Assembly (NCBI GenBank): GCA_025738555.1
Contig: JAOVFP010000005.1
Coordinates: forward strand, 5,766,001 to 5,830,000
Direction: 5' to 3'
DNA length: 64,000 nt
Source: Cyathus striatus
Taxonomy: Eukaryota; Basidiomycota; Agaricomycetes; Agaricales; Nidulariaceae
Shown here: positions 32,157 through 42,458 of the stretch, piece after piece
Layout: every line of letters starts with the position of its first letter
How positions within the stretch are numbered: the stretch's first letter is position 1
Position numbers and translations under genes: made by a program
Notes under the pieces: model-generated
What the model was told of the DNA's origin: nothing
The model's input: only the letters and a program-made list of their open reading frames with translations
The model's database searches: none

Positions 32157-34168
32157 ATGAGCCATCAGCAATCTGATAGTCCGAACCGTCCGAATCAGTC
32201 TCGACAACGAGAAAGTGTACCTCCGCTATACGTTGCTCCCGATGCTTTAACGGTGGACATCGATGCCGATATCGAGCGGGGAGGCCTGCCTCCTGCATAT
32301 TCAACTGTGGCCGGTGAAATCCATAACACCGAAGACGCTGACTCGGCTCCTGCTGAACCTTTGAGAGGAAAGGCAAATAAAATTTATTACCCAACACCCC
32401 GATACTCAGGTGTGTTCGGCTCAGAGGAGTCGCGCCTGGCTGGGCCATCGAGAGAAAAGGCTAACAGAATTTACTACCCAACACCCCGGTATTCACCTGT
32501 GTTCGATGACAGCAATACTACTAATCCCGACTCAGAAGAGGCAGAATCGCGCCCGGCGGAACCATTGATAACAAAGGCTGGTGCAAGTTTCCCAACACCC
32601 CGATACTCAACTGTGTTCGATGGCGAAGACGCTGAAATTAATCAGGTTGAACCAGAGCAACACGCGTCCCTTATGACTCATGAATTCCACATGAAAAGTG
32701 GGGGAGGTCGTCCCAATCTTGGGCAACGTTAAGGTTGTTTAGCCAAGCAGCTTCAGAGCAAAAGGTGCCTAGGTTCCACGGAGGCCAGGTTTCAGGCTTC
32801 ATTGATGTTATGCCGGAAAGCGCTGGAGTACCAAGCGTACACGCCGTTACATTGATGGTCAGGCTTTTGCTTATAAGTTCATGTTTCTGAGGCTAACCAT
32901 GACTAACAGCTTCGCGGCAAAATGATATCCAGCCTTCAAGGAAATTTCTCATTAGATCATACGTTCCTCGACGAACAATTTATGATTTGGGCGAAATCTT
33001 CATCATCTGGTTCTTCTCCTGCTAGTACAAAGAAACTTGAAGGAAATCATTCATGGCCATTCTCCTTTCCTTTTCCCGCTCAGACAGAAGCTTCTGTTCG
33101 AGGAAGAAAGCAGTCGTATCCGACACCGCAAAGTTTTCGGCAGCATGGAAAGAGCATAAGTGTTGAATATGAACTCATACTCAAGATATCACACGGTTTT
33201 TTGAGAGCTGATAGCAGGTGCGGTGTCTTCTACTACGACTACCATGAAGTTGCCTAACATATGACGCGTGTAGACTTCCTGTCAGTATCTCCTACATTCC
33301 AGATATTGTACCTCCTCCATTGTCGGAAATTCGTCAACTTGCATGCAGAGATCGGATTGCTGTTCCTGGGCCAGCAATCGATCCGGATGGATGGTATACC
33401 CTACCTTCTACGGTCATCAGTGGTCAACTATTACATCGACCTGTGGAACTCACTTGTGTGGTGAGTCCCTTTCCCGTTTTATTATAACTAGAAGCTCACT
33501 CTCCTTGTATCTGTTTTGATAAGTTTTCGTTGGCCAGACCAGTATGTGTCCTGAGGCTGCAAGTTCTTTTCTCTTTCTCACTTTGTATAGTTAGCGTATA
33601 CAAGAGGAACATTCATCCCCATTCACCTTGTACTCAGAAGTAGTAATACTCAAGCCCTAGATGTTCTCTCTTCTGTTAAGGCGCTTCAAGTTCGCCTCGT
33701 GCAAACCCTCGAGTATTATCAGGACCCAAAGAATGTTGCAGGGGGTACCGAGGACTATGATGTAGTAACAAAGGCACAATGGTGGAATCCACAAGACCCT
33801 TCTGCACAGGACACAGGAAAGAGGACATTATTCGGAGAACTGCATTTACCAAAGGATATGCAGCCTTCATGCTCATTTTTGCTTTTGAATGTGGAGGTTC
33901 GTTCTAGCTTTATAAAGCATCCGGTTTGGCTATTGATACCGTCTTGAAGTACACGGTAGAACTCTTCCCTTTTATATCTCCGGTCTTCGAGCCCGGTCAA
34001 CGTCCTGATATCCCGGTGTTATCATGTCCCGTAACGATTGGGACCGTTAACGCTGCTGGACCCATACCAAAGGCCGTCACTTCTCCCTCTCCCAGGGCAA
34101 GGACAACGAACATTCTCAGTGAGCAGCAGGGAGAAATAAGCGGAACGTTTATGCTCCTCCCCCACTGA
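32157..34168 (+). CDS. Alpha-arrestin-like protein with N-terminal PPxY motifs
   Basis: Likely arrestin-fold adaptor linking membrane cargo to a NEDD4/Rsp5-type ubiquitin ligase. Exons: 32157-32727, 32796-32857, 32910-33217, 33274-33460, 33524-33541, 33591-33896 and 33950-34168; 556 aa with all phases closing. Residues 1-190 are disordered and Pro/Ser-rich, with PPLY (22-25) and PPAY (45-48), the classic WW-domain ligand PPxY, and three copies of a unit centred on PTPRYSxVF. The arrestin N-like half follows (LRGKMISSLQGNFSLDHTFL, HSWPFSFPFP, YPTPQSFRQHG, SVEYELILKISHGFLRADSR), then the C-like half (LPVSISYIPDIVPPPLSEIR, YTRGTFIPIHLVL, YTVELFPFISPVF). In yeast alpha-arrestins PPxY motifs usually lie C-terminal, so the N-terminal placement is notable. 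The last donor is GTTCGT, slightly unusual. Confidence 0.8.
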
Positions 34169-34317
34169 TATATTCACGACTCTTCTATGACGTTAAAACA
34201 ACCACTGTTTATACCACCCAGACCGAGGAATCATTTCAGTACCTCTACTCAAGAACTATAATACAGCTTACGATTCTGTAACTGTATTTAGTAGTTCCTT
34301 ATGTATGTCCTAAACTA

Positions 34318-34434
34318 CAGTCGAACCCCTCTTATTTCATATCCCCTTAAGGTCATATGGTCCACCGATCAGATTTTTTGGGCCTCGAATACCCCTCAAA
34401 AGCCATAATTTACGAAACTCATACGGTTCGACTA
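34318..34434. repeat. Short pogo/mariner-like terminal inverted repeat remnant
   Basis: CAGTCGAACCCC at 34318 faces GGTTCGACT at 34425-34433 (9 bp inverted match AGTCGAACC), with TA next to both ends. The motif resembles pogo-type termini of fungi. The ~115-bp span has no coding capacity. Confidence 0.3.
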
Positions 34435-34660
34435 ATAATAATATTAATTTCAACTTCTCATTTATGATTTAAGTGTATCCACCCAAGCGAGCGCAAGGTT
34501 CAGTCGGCGATTCACGAGTCCCGTATCCCGAAACTGCTCATATGATGTCATGATTGTCATCTGGTATCCTACGAGTCCTACGCCATTGAATTAACTTCTC
34601 CAACTATACAGTGCACAAACTATTTATAGCTATACTACTGCAATTCCTGCAAATACAACA

Positions 34661-35444
34661 ATGGCAACAAAACGCAAAATCCCAGAGTTTAGTGGCATTG
34701 AATCATTACAATCTCCAAAGAAACACAAAGGCTCTCAAGACGCCGAAGATGATGACCTTGACACCAGTAAAGAAGCTGTCGCCAAGCGAAGATACCGATA
34801 CCGACAGCTGGTGGATAAACAAAGAATGTTCGGGATAACCGAGGTACATGAATGAGTCTTGTACTTGCGGCGTCTATCTCATTCCCTTTAGAAATTCATA
34901 GATGTTTTGAATCCAACACAAGAGACCCTTGCGACACTCTATAAAACTCTTGATGGAACTCGCAAAGCCAGGTGACTTGAAAGAGCGCCTCGATCAGAGT
35001 ATAAACGTTGGGAACGACAAGTTCTGGTCATCCACTCGCATACACGAATACATCATGCACCTCGAAAACTTTGTCAATCTCACTGCGTATAGCAACACCC
35101 TGCGTACGTCACCTGCTAACATCAAAATTGTAGAAATTGTAGAATTACTAACGGGTCTCCCAGGCATGGATAGAAATCTATACTCCAATCTAAGAGGCAC
35201 CAAAGCAAAATGTGGTCCGCGACGCCATATCAAACGGCCGCGAATGGATGTTTATTATCCTTACATTCCATGCGGATGGAAGTGCCTCCTATACCTCACC
35301 CCAGGACATCAAATTCAAAGAGGCGGATATTACGGGACAAGTTCCGATGCAATCTTCACTGACTCACCGTACAGGCTCAGAGAAGTTTTCAAGATATTGA
35401 TGACGATAATTGGTTTAAATTTCCATCGTCACCAAGCCAGTTAA
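34661..35444 (+). CDS. Unresolved gene, nuclear-type N-terminus, frames conflict
   Basis: Not recognised. Exon 1 (34661-34843) gives MATKRKIPEFSGIESLQSPK, with KKHK and KRR basic patches, then an intron GTACAT...TTTAG (34844-34891) and KFIDVLNPTQETLATLYKTL in phase. That frame stops at about 34965. Protein-like sequence continues in a second frame (DLKERLDQSINVGNDKFWSS; YIMHLENFVNLTAYSNTL), then in a third (VRDAISNGREWMFIILTFHA to about 35400). Each piece looks like genuine coding sequence, and the NGREWMFIIL type motif resembles uncharacterised fungal proteins. At least two one-base shifts or unseen introns are needed. It may be a decaying gene or a gene with draft errors; the end coordinate is that of the longest frame. 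Confidence 0.35.
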
Positions 35445-36026
35445 CAACTACTCAATAAGTTGTATGCCTAGAGCTCTTAATATTACAACTCTTTCCGTAC
35501 TTATTGTACACTACATACATGCAACCAAGTAAATATTCAATAGATAATCAAAAATCATATGACATCACACCGCCCATAAGGTAACTCAATTCCCCAGAAT
35601 GGGCAATTTCTCCGAAAACATATTACCGGAATCAAATCACAATCAAAATTCTAATTAAACTCATACATCAAACTACTTAATGTATATACAAAGGGTGGTT
35701 ATGCTTTATGCTTATGCTACAACGCATCACTTGAAATAATCAGGGTATGCCACTGCGAGATGAAAAAAGAAAAGAAAACATACGAAAGCAAAAAGGTAAA
35801 ACTGAGAAAAAGAGAAAAAAACGTCCAAGGCGTCCATCATACACTCCCGAGCACCGAGACACCCAACACAACACCCACACCCAAAAAGAACCACCACCCA
35901 CAGAGTCACATAATAACGCACCCCTCGCCAAAACACGGACAAGGACAAGGAGGAACCTGCATCCGACTCGGCTCCCACCCCTCCTTCCCCACATCCTCCC
36001 GATGCGCCTTCCCATCCCGGCCAACT
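35445..36026. other. Intergenic, A/C-rich
   Basis: Spacer between two genes that converge. The 35750-36026 part is AC-rich and gives long open frames on both strands, which I attribute to base composition and 3' UTR of the GH5 gene. No feature supported. Confidence 0.4.
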
Positions 36027-38950
36027 TTAATAGCCCCACCCCGTCCTCCGCACTTCCATCCACACCTCTTTCTCCTCTTCGCCTTCCTCAGGAAGAGGAT
36101 ACGTCCACGACATAATCTGCCCAGCGATCGAGTACGTACTCCCCGGTGAGCACTTCACTTCCACAGACAACAAATCCTCTTGTGTCCACCATGGTAATAA
36201 CGACGAATGCGGTGGTAGAACCAGAGAATCCGAAGACTGTGAAGAAATGGTCGAAGACGACGATATGGAAGGCGGATAAGTCGCAGGAGCAGGTGGATAC
36301 GTTGCCCTTCCCTCACTCTCCAACGACGCTCTGACAGGCTTCATCTCATTCCTCTTCCCAGTCAACCAAGTCCACCACCCCTCTGTATCACGCACACCCA
36401 CCACCTCCGCACTCCCAAAATGCACAACAGGCAAAAACACCTCCGTCATCCCACTTTCCTTCGCACCCCGCCGGAACTGCACCGCATCTTCCCTAGAAAC
36501 ACTCACCCCAACCTTGACACACGCCTGTCCAATATCAAACTCCAATGCGCTAATCTTTTCCAACGACTTTGATAGGCCAAGGCCTCGAAAAGGCTCTTAC
36601 AGCCCTCGACCCATTCGTTAGAAACTCGTAGGCGTTGGAAGACCAATAATTCGGCGTGCGGGATGGGGAAAGCGTAGGCGTCGACGCGGAGCGTAATCTC
36701 GACGAGAGAGAAGGCTGTAACTGGGGCTGTGAAAACGTAGGTGGACAAAGCGTCGCTTCCGTCTCTGTCCTCTTCTGCAAATGCACCGGAAGAGGCGGGA
36801 CAGGCGGAACCGGAGAACCCTTGAGCGACAACGTCCCCCCACCCAGCGTAGCAAGCGATAGCTCACTCGCAGCCGTAATAGCACGCATGGCCAACCTCCC
36901 CCCATTCCCCACCCCCATCTGACTCTGATTCTTCAACAAGCCGAGTGTACTTTCTCCCCCTTGAACACCCTCCACCATATCCCACTCGCTCTCTCCCCTA
37001 AAATCATCTTTACACCATAAGCTCAAATCCTCCCCGTTCCACCCGTCACCCCACATCCAGCTCCCGTCGTCGGGGACATACGTCCATACAGTGTAGCCCA
37101 CGCCAACCCCCCCATCAGCCGCTTGCAAACTGGCATCAAGGGCCTTTTCCTGATTCCGATAATCACCCTTCTTATTCCCCTTGCCATAATACGCTACCTT
37201 GTCGTCCATGTCAAACGGGGTGCCGATCTCTCCTATGATGGTAGGATACCCTGACCCTCCCAGGATCGTAGAGTCGGATTTGAGGAGGGCAAGTTGTTGG
37301 CGGAGGGAGGAGCGGATCGCTTTTGACCCGATTTTCACAGCTGATAAGGGGGAGGAGTATTTCCCGCGCAGGAGACCCAAGGCATCTGCATTGAACCAGT
37401 TCCAATGCCGTGTAACGAGCGTAAGACCATCATAATAATGCGGACTGTACCCCGCCCGTCCACCAAGTACCTCTGCTTCCTCCCCTACAAATTCCGGAGG
37501 GGGAGCAAAGACCGGTGGCTGAACGAACAAAATGGCCTCTTTATGCGCTTTGCGTATTCGACGGCCGAAAGCTAAGAAATGAGGCTTCCAATAGTCGTTG
37601 ATAAACTCGACCTCCGAGCCCGTCGTCGGATGGAAAGGAAATAATCCGGACGGAGAATGTAGCCGGTCTCGATGTCCCAGACACCATGCTGTGCCCAGAT
37701 GCACGAGCTGAGTTTCCACTTGCTCACGTCTCGCTTCCACCCCCATCGGGGATGGGTCCCATCTTCGCGCTCCTTGCTGAACTTTGGGCCCTCGTCAAAG
37801 TCGGCTTCAGGATCGACCCACAGTCTTCGTCCTTTGGGATCAATGGTGACAGTGCCGTCCTTTGCAGGCCCAAATGCGCCAAATTTATAATTTTCCACTT
37901 CCTGCGCCTGGCCCATTGCCAGACGCATCCCTTGTGCAGGGGTAGGATACGTCCCCTTCTTAAGTGTGCTCCCCTGTTTATCTGGATTCTTGCTGAGATC
38001 AGGCCAGCCTACGAGCCCCTCAAATGGCTCATTCATGCTGTCCCAGCCAATGACACATTCATCCAGCAAGCTCGCCATCGTTGTACGCGGCAATCCGGTC
38101 TGCGAGGTGACCGAAAGCTTCTATGAATCTGCCCTGGAGGTAGTCTTGAATATTGATATCATCGACGATGCAGCTTGGGGCAAAGTCGCGGCCGGCGAAG
38201 AAGAGAGTGAAGAGGGTCTGGGAGAGGAGGCGGCCGTAGTTTGTGCTCCAGATCATGGCGGGGAAGTCGGAGGGGGAGGGGGAATAGGGTGTGGGGTATT
38301 CGGAATGGAGAATGGCGGCTTGTGTTGCTGTTATGTTTTGGGGGTTTATGCCGCAGAGGGGGGAGTCCAGAAGGGTGCGCCGGAACCTCCTGTGAAGCGG
38401 GACCACTGGGAGATGGTTAGTAGAGAAGAGAGAGGGAGAGGGGAGACGGACAGTATCTTGATGGGGGTCCATGTAGACTTTGAACCCATACTCTTTGCAT
38501 TTGAGAAGGACGCGGATAGTGTAGTCTATAAATTCTTCGTCATAAATCCCACTATGCACCACCGTAAGCAGCACTCCTCGAGAAGCAACAAGAGGACTCA
38601 CGGGCCCTGGCGTTCCAGCGCCTCCCAAGCCACGGGAAATCGTAAAAAGTTGAAACCCCATCCCTTGAGTCTCGCGAGATGGACATCTGCACTGCCGTCG
38701 TCTAGATTGAGGGGTCGACCGACAAACGTCTCGCCGCCCTTTTCTGCGTTCTCCCAGAAGCCATCGAGGGTGTGGCTGAGCTCGTTGAGGGGGGCCTTGG
38801 ATGCGCCTGAGAGGTTAACGCCGCGGAGGATGAGGGAGCGACCGTGGTTGTCGAGGAAGGCTTGGTGAGCGGTGTGGATGAAGTAGGAGGGACGGGAGAG
38901 TCTGTCAGTGGGGATGTGGAGGGTACATGGGGCATGGTTGCAGGCTGAGC
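36027..38950 (-). CDS. GH5 beta-glucosidase-like protein (steryl-glucosidase/EGCrP group), frameshifted
   Basis: Glycoside hydrolase family 5, close to fungal ergosteryl-beta-glucosidase and endoglycoceramidase-related proteins that cleave glucose from sterols or ceramides. N-terminal barrel: [38 protein letters not shown], then after a GTGAGT..ATAG intron [10 protein letters not shown] and YMDPHQDT; after another intron [20 protein letters not shown]. The acid/base Glu is in [10 protein letters not shown], the nucleophile Glu in [14 protein letters not shown]-terminal Pro-rich insert and beta-domain follow ([27 protein letters not shown]). The frame shifts near 38062-38082, 37640 (TTT run before [10 protein letters not shown]) and 36555 (AAAA run in VVGK). 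Both catalytic residues remain, so indels in a draft are as plausible as decay. The first exon and start codon are unresolved. Confidence 0.72.
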
Positions 38951-39838
38951 CTGGTGTTGGTAGTGACAGAGTGAGATAATTAGATATTTTGTTTTTCGAA
39001 TCGTACCACTCCAAATTATTCCCCCTTTTGGTCGTTTCTCCGCGCATTAATGCAGTGCCTGATCGGTCCGGGGTTGCCTTTTCCGTCCTCCCCACGCAGA
39101 GATCTCCTTCCTTTCCTTGATTCTGCTTTCTCTGCTCTGCTGCACGTCCATCTCTGTCCTGTCTCTGTCTCTGTCTCTGCCATCGTCAACCAAGAAGCAG
39201 GAACAACAACGCAGCATCTGGAAAGCTGCTGACACAACAACAATGAGGTCACCTGCGCTCCACTCCACATGTCTTAACCTGTCTAGATTTATTATTATCT
39301 GGGAACAAAGTACTTGCTTTGTGCTTATCGCATCTAGTCTCATGTTACCCATTCTCATTCCACCGCAGTAAAAATTACACAATGGCCTATTGTCGTCCGC
39401 TAGCTTACCCGTACCCAGCGGATGCGGCCAATCCGTGACCGTCATCACTATTCAACATGCCACCATCACACTGTACACGCCATCGCCACTGTCTCTCATC
39501 TCAATTTCATGTCACTCGCCTCAGCTCCCGTATCTTTGTACCTCCTTGGCACCATATCTCACCATCCTCATGGATGCAGTCACACAGACAGCACCTATCA
39601 ATGACCATGATCATTTCCTCATGACTTCAACGTGCAGCGTTACTTGAGCCAATCATGGAATCATCTCAATCCGCCGGTCCACAAATAATTTCCAATGATT
39701 GCGTTATTCTGCCCACCTATCGAATTCTCGTTACCCAGGATACTCCGCGCTTCACCATTATTATCTCTCCTTCTAGTGCCTTATTACTCGCCGTCGGCAC
39801 GCGTTTTTCATTACAGCCCACACCGCTTTACACTCAAC
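38951..39838. other. Intergenic upstream of GH5 and before the tRNA array
   Basis: Probably includes the unresolved first exon and promoter of the GH5 gene (an intron GTACGA...CCAG at about 38951-39006 is possible). CT-rich tracts near 39120-39180 give spurious frames. Nothing else supported. Confidence 0.35.
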
Positions 39839-39936
39839 TCGAGTATGGTGTAACGGCTAACATTACCGCCTTTCATATGTCTAATAGCGTTCTGAATCTT
39901 TCGCGGTAGCTCGGGGTTCGATTCCCCGTACTCGAA
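39839..39936 (+). tRNA. tRNA-Glu(TTC) with ~26-nt intron
   Basis: Acceptor TCGAGTA pairs with TACTCGA. Box A TGGTGTAACGGCTAA and box B GGTTCGATTCC are intact. Anticodon stem ACCGC/GCGGT; loop CTTTCA gives anticodon TTC. About 26 nt follow position 37 as an intron, long for tRNA-Glu. Discriminator A. Confidence 0.78.
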
Positions 39937-39990
39937 TTTCTGCACATCTATGTTTTCTTTATCATTGAGGATATATATAATTGATGTACA

Positions 39991-40030
39991 TCGAGTATGG
40001 TGTAATAGCTAAAATTATCGCATTCATTAG
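39991..40030 (+). pseudogene. tRNA-Glu 5' fragment
   Basis: TCGAGTATGGTGTAATAGCT and a few more bases match the 5' half; no T arm or 3' acceptor strand follows. Confidence 0.65.
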
Positions 40031-40159
40031 TTTTAACCATGGTATATTTTTTTTGAGCATTTGAACGCTAATATAGAAAGTTATAGTCTTCTTTACAAAT
40101 TTTGAAGATATTTCTGATTACCTTCGAGGGAGGTCTGCATGTAATATTCTTCTTTCATC

Positions 40160-40259
40160 TCGAGTATGGTGTAATGGCTAACATTACCGCTTCTCATACA
40201 ATCGGACTATTGTTGACATTAGTACGCGGTAGCTCGGGGTTCGATTCCTCGTACTCGAA
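40160..40259 (+). tRNA. tRNA-Glu(CTC) with ~28-nt intron
   Basis: Acceptor TCGAGTA/TACTCGA complete. Box A has TGGTGTAATGGCTAA. Anticodon stem ACCGC/GCGGT, loop TTCTCA giving CTC. T stem GGGGT/TCCTC has one weak pair (CC changed to CT) relative to the other copies. Intron of about 28 nt after position 37. Confidence 0.65.
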
Positions 40260-40415
40260 TGGTGCCATGGCTTGATTACTTTTTGTTTTTTTCTTTAGAA
40301 ACGAAAAAATATATCGTTCTGCTCCTCTTTACGAGATTTGGAAATATCTTGGAAGCTGGGAGAATATTTCTAGTTATCGTAGAGGAAAGTCCGCGCGTAA
40401 TAGTTTCTTCGCATG

Positions 40416-40491
40416 TCAAGTATAGTGTAATAGCTAACATTAGGCATATGTTCCATACACGGTAGCTCGGGGTTCAATTCCCGTACTCGAA
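40416..40491 (+). pseudogene. tRNA-Glu-derived pseudogene
   Basis: 5' acceptor TCAAGTA mismatches TACTCGA, and the anticodon loop is lost (TTAGGCATATG replaces it). The T arm is recognisable but one C short. Very similar to the copy at 41153, so this degenerate form was itself duplicated. Confidence 0.65.
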
Positions 40492-40650
40492 TGTGCTGTC
40501 TACTGTATACCTTTGCCTTTTTGTTTTTTTCTTTAGAAACGAAATAATATATCGTTCTGCTCGCCTTCACTGAACTTTCTTGGTACATGGTTGGAAGAAT
40601 GTTTCTGGTTATCGTAGAGGGAGGTCTGCACGTAATATTTTCTTTACATG

Positions 40651-40747
40651 TCGAGTATGGTGTAATGGCTAACATTACCGCCTCTCATGTTGCATTCTTC
40701 ATGCGGATCATACGCGGTAGCTCGGGGTTCGATTCCCCGTACTCGAA
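40651..40747 (+). tRNA. tRNA-Glu(CTC) with ~25-nt intron
   Basis: All stems complete: acceptor TCGAGTA/TACTCGA, anticodon stem ACCGC/GCGGT, loop CTCTCA with anticodon CTC, T arm GGGGTTCGATTCCCC. Intron about 25 nt after position 37. The best-preserved CTC copy in the array. Confidence 0.8.
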
Positions 40748-40749
40748 TG

Positions 40750-40807
40750 GGATGGTGTAACGGCTAACATTACCGTCTTTCACGCAAAATCATTCCCCGT
40801 ACTCGAA
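40750..40807 (+). pseudogene. tRNA-Glu with internal deletion
   Basis: Begins GATGGTGTAACGGCTAACAT and reaches the anticodon loop (CTTTCA), then jumps to ATTCCCCGTACTCGAA. The intron, 3' anticodon stem and 5' T stem are missing. Immediately adjoins the preceding complete copy. Confidence 0.65.
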
Positions 40808-40961
40808 TAAGCTTCAAGCTTCAACGTTTCAACTCTGGTAAAATTGTTTTTGAGTACTTGAACATTGAACGTTAACACTGATATCGAAAGTTATGGTCTT
40901 CTTTACAGGATATTTCTGATTATTTCGAGGATTTTATCTTTAGAAATGAAAAAATATATCG

Positions 40962-41010
40962 TTCTGACATTAGTACGCGGTAGCTCGGGGTTCGATTTCC
41001 CGTACTCGAA
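40962..41010 (+). pseudogene. tRNA-Glu 3' fragment
   Basis: Shares GACATTAGTACGCGGTAGCT with the 40160 copy (intron end onward), then a T arm and TACTCGAA. No 5' half. Confidence 0.6.
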
Positions 41011-41152
41011 TGTGAGTATAACCTTTTTGGACTTTTGGAAACGAATATAACGTTCTGCTCCTCTTTACAAAATTTGGAAATTTCTTGGCATTTAAAAATA
41101 TATTTCTGGTTATAGTAGAGGGCGGTCTGCACGTAATAGCTTCTTTTGCATG

Positions 41153-41229
41153 TCGAGTATAGAGTAATAGCTAACATTAGGCATATGTTCCATACACGGT
41201 AGCTCGGGGTTCAATTCCCTGTACTCGAA
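41153..41229 (+). pseudogene. tRNA-Glu-derived pseudogene
   Basis: Same degenerate type as 40416: TATAGAGTAATAGCTAACAT, no anticodon loop, T stem with a changed pair (TTCCCTG), acceptor 3' strand present. Confidence 0.6.
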
Positions 41230-41387
41230 TGTGCGGTGTATACCTTTGCCTTTTTGAATTTTTCTTTGGAAACGAAATAATATATCGTTCTGCTCGCCTT
41301 CACTGAACTTTCTTGGTATATGGTTGGAAGAATAAGTATTTTTGGTTATCATCGAGTGAGATCTACACATAATAGTTTATTTACATG

Positions 41388-41492
41388 TCGAGTATGGTGT
41401 ACCGTGTAATGGCTAACCTATGGCCATTCATTATAAAGATGATCAGATTTATTTATACGCGGTAGCTCGGGGTTCAATTCCCCGTACTAGAA
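41388..41492 (+). pseudogene. tRNA-Glu-derived pseudogene
   Basis: Box A region carries a small insertion (TGGTGTACCGTGTAATGG). The anticodon arm is not foldable. The acceptor 3' strand reads TACTAGA, breaking one pair. Confidence 0.6.
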
Positions 41493-41684
41493 TGTGTAGT
41501 GGGTGAAGGCTCTATACCTTTGCATTTTTGGATTTTTCTTTAGAAAAAAATACTTTGATTTGTGTGCTACATGTTTTGTAGCAAGCAGACTTGGGAGACA
41601 GTAACTCGGAATTTGATTTCCATAATGTTAGTTGGACCCTGGTTGTCTTTGAGTGAGATCTGTATGTAATAGTTTTTTTACATT

Positions 41685-41792
41685 TCGAGTACTTATTGCG
41701 CAATGGCTAAAATTACCACTGCCTCTCAGATCTCACCAGTGGCTTTGTATACATGCCTGCGGTAGCTCGGGATTCAATTCCCCGTATTCGAT
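41685..41792 (+). pseudogene. tRNA-Glu-derived pseudogene
   Basis: The most diverged member: TCGAGTACTTATTGCGCAAT at the 5' end, a CTCTCA loop followed by a long insert, T arm GGGATTCAATTCCCC, 3' strand TATTCGA. Confidence 0.55.
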
Positions 41793-41800
41793 TGGTAGAC

Positions 41801-42458
41801 TAGTTTCATGTTTTTGGATGATTTGTGTACCAATGGTGTACCGCATGTTTTCATACGCAGTAGCCGGCAGACTCGTAAAAGACAGTAGCTCGGAATTTGA
41901 GTGTTCATTTAGTCTAAAGTTTTCCTTTGAGGTGTCGTTGGACCAGATATATGAATTATTGTAATAGTACCTAATAAATTAGTACTTACCAAGGCGCGCA
42001 GGTAACTATGACTTTGGATCACACAATTAGGAGTGGGGAAATGGGGGATGGATTCACTTTTATTGTACATACATGATTTTCGTTGTAATTTTATACTAAT
42101 ATATATATCTACTACAATGTTCTACGAGAGTCTACAATTTACATTCTAAACTGTTCTCGTTTTCTCGGCGTTCTGGAATTGACACTTGGACCAGTTATCA
42201 GCACAACATGAATGAGATTAAAAACTTTCATTAGTGGTCTGATGACTGACAATATTACCTCTCATAGGATTATATGATTTTTCGTTCTTGAAATATTTTT
42301 ATAACTAACACCTTTCAGTTTTAGTATTATCATTTCCGTAGAACTAGGTCCGTATGATTTCTTTGGTAATAATATGCGTGTGGTAAAATATCTGTACCAT
42401 AGTACTAGTAACCTCCCCTCGAAGATGAAAACATGCTTACAGTGCCTCAAGAGCATCT
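41801..42458. other. Intergenic, end of array to F-box gene
   Basis: Contains further decayed scraps of the tRNA unit (GTAGCTCGGAATTTGAG near 41884). The rest is AT-rich 3' flank of the F-box gene. Confidence 0.4.

Larger units (their letters stand above)
39839..41800 (+). repeat. Tandem array of tRNA-Glu units, ~235-256 bp period
   Basis: Ten recognisable tRNA-Glu-derived segments in one orientation, starting at 39839, 39991, 40160, 40416, 40651, 40750, about 40962, 41153, 41388 and 41685. Between them lies a related spacer carrying CTTTAGAAACGAAA, ATATATCGTTCTGCTC and GTTATCGTAGAGG motifs, so the unit that multiplied is tRNA plus spacer, not the tRNA alone. Regular steps are 256 (40160 to 40416), 235 (40416 to 40651) and 235 (41153 to 41388). 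Three copies have complete cloverleaf stems; the rest are truncated or have lost the anticodon arm. Confidence 0.85.

Noticed and set aside
35747..36149. Two overlapping plus-strand frames of 120-130 codons
   Set aside because: They are antisense or downstream of the GH5 C-terminal exon and arise from A/C-rich composition; no start context or family.
37966..38868. 300-codon plus-strand frame
   Set aside because: Complete overlap with conserved GH5 exons on the other strand; composition typical of antisense to a GC-rich gene.
39839..41800. Regular repeats with spacers, considered as a CRISPR array
   Set aside because: Eukaryotic context, long non-uniform units, and the repeats fold as tRNA-Glu with box A and box B.
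39839..41800. tRNA-Glu units considered as a SINE family
   Set aside because: Copies are head to tail at a constant period with no poly-A tails or target duplications, and three keep complete tRNA stems; dispersed copies could reopen the question.
41653..41964. 103-codon frame in the tRNA array
   Set aside because: Reads through tRNA-Glu pseudogenes; array-derived.
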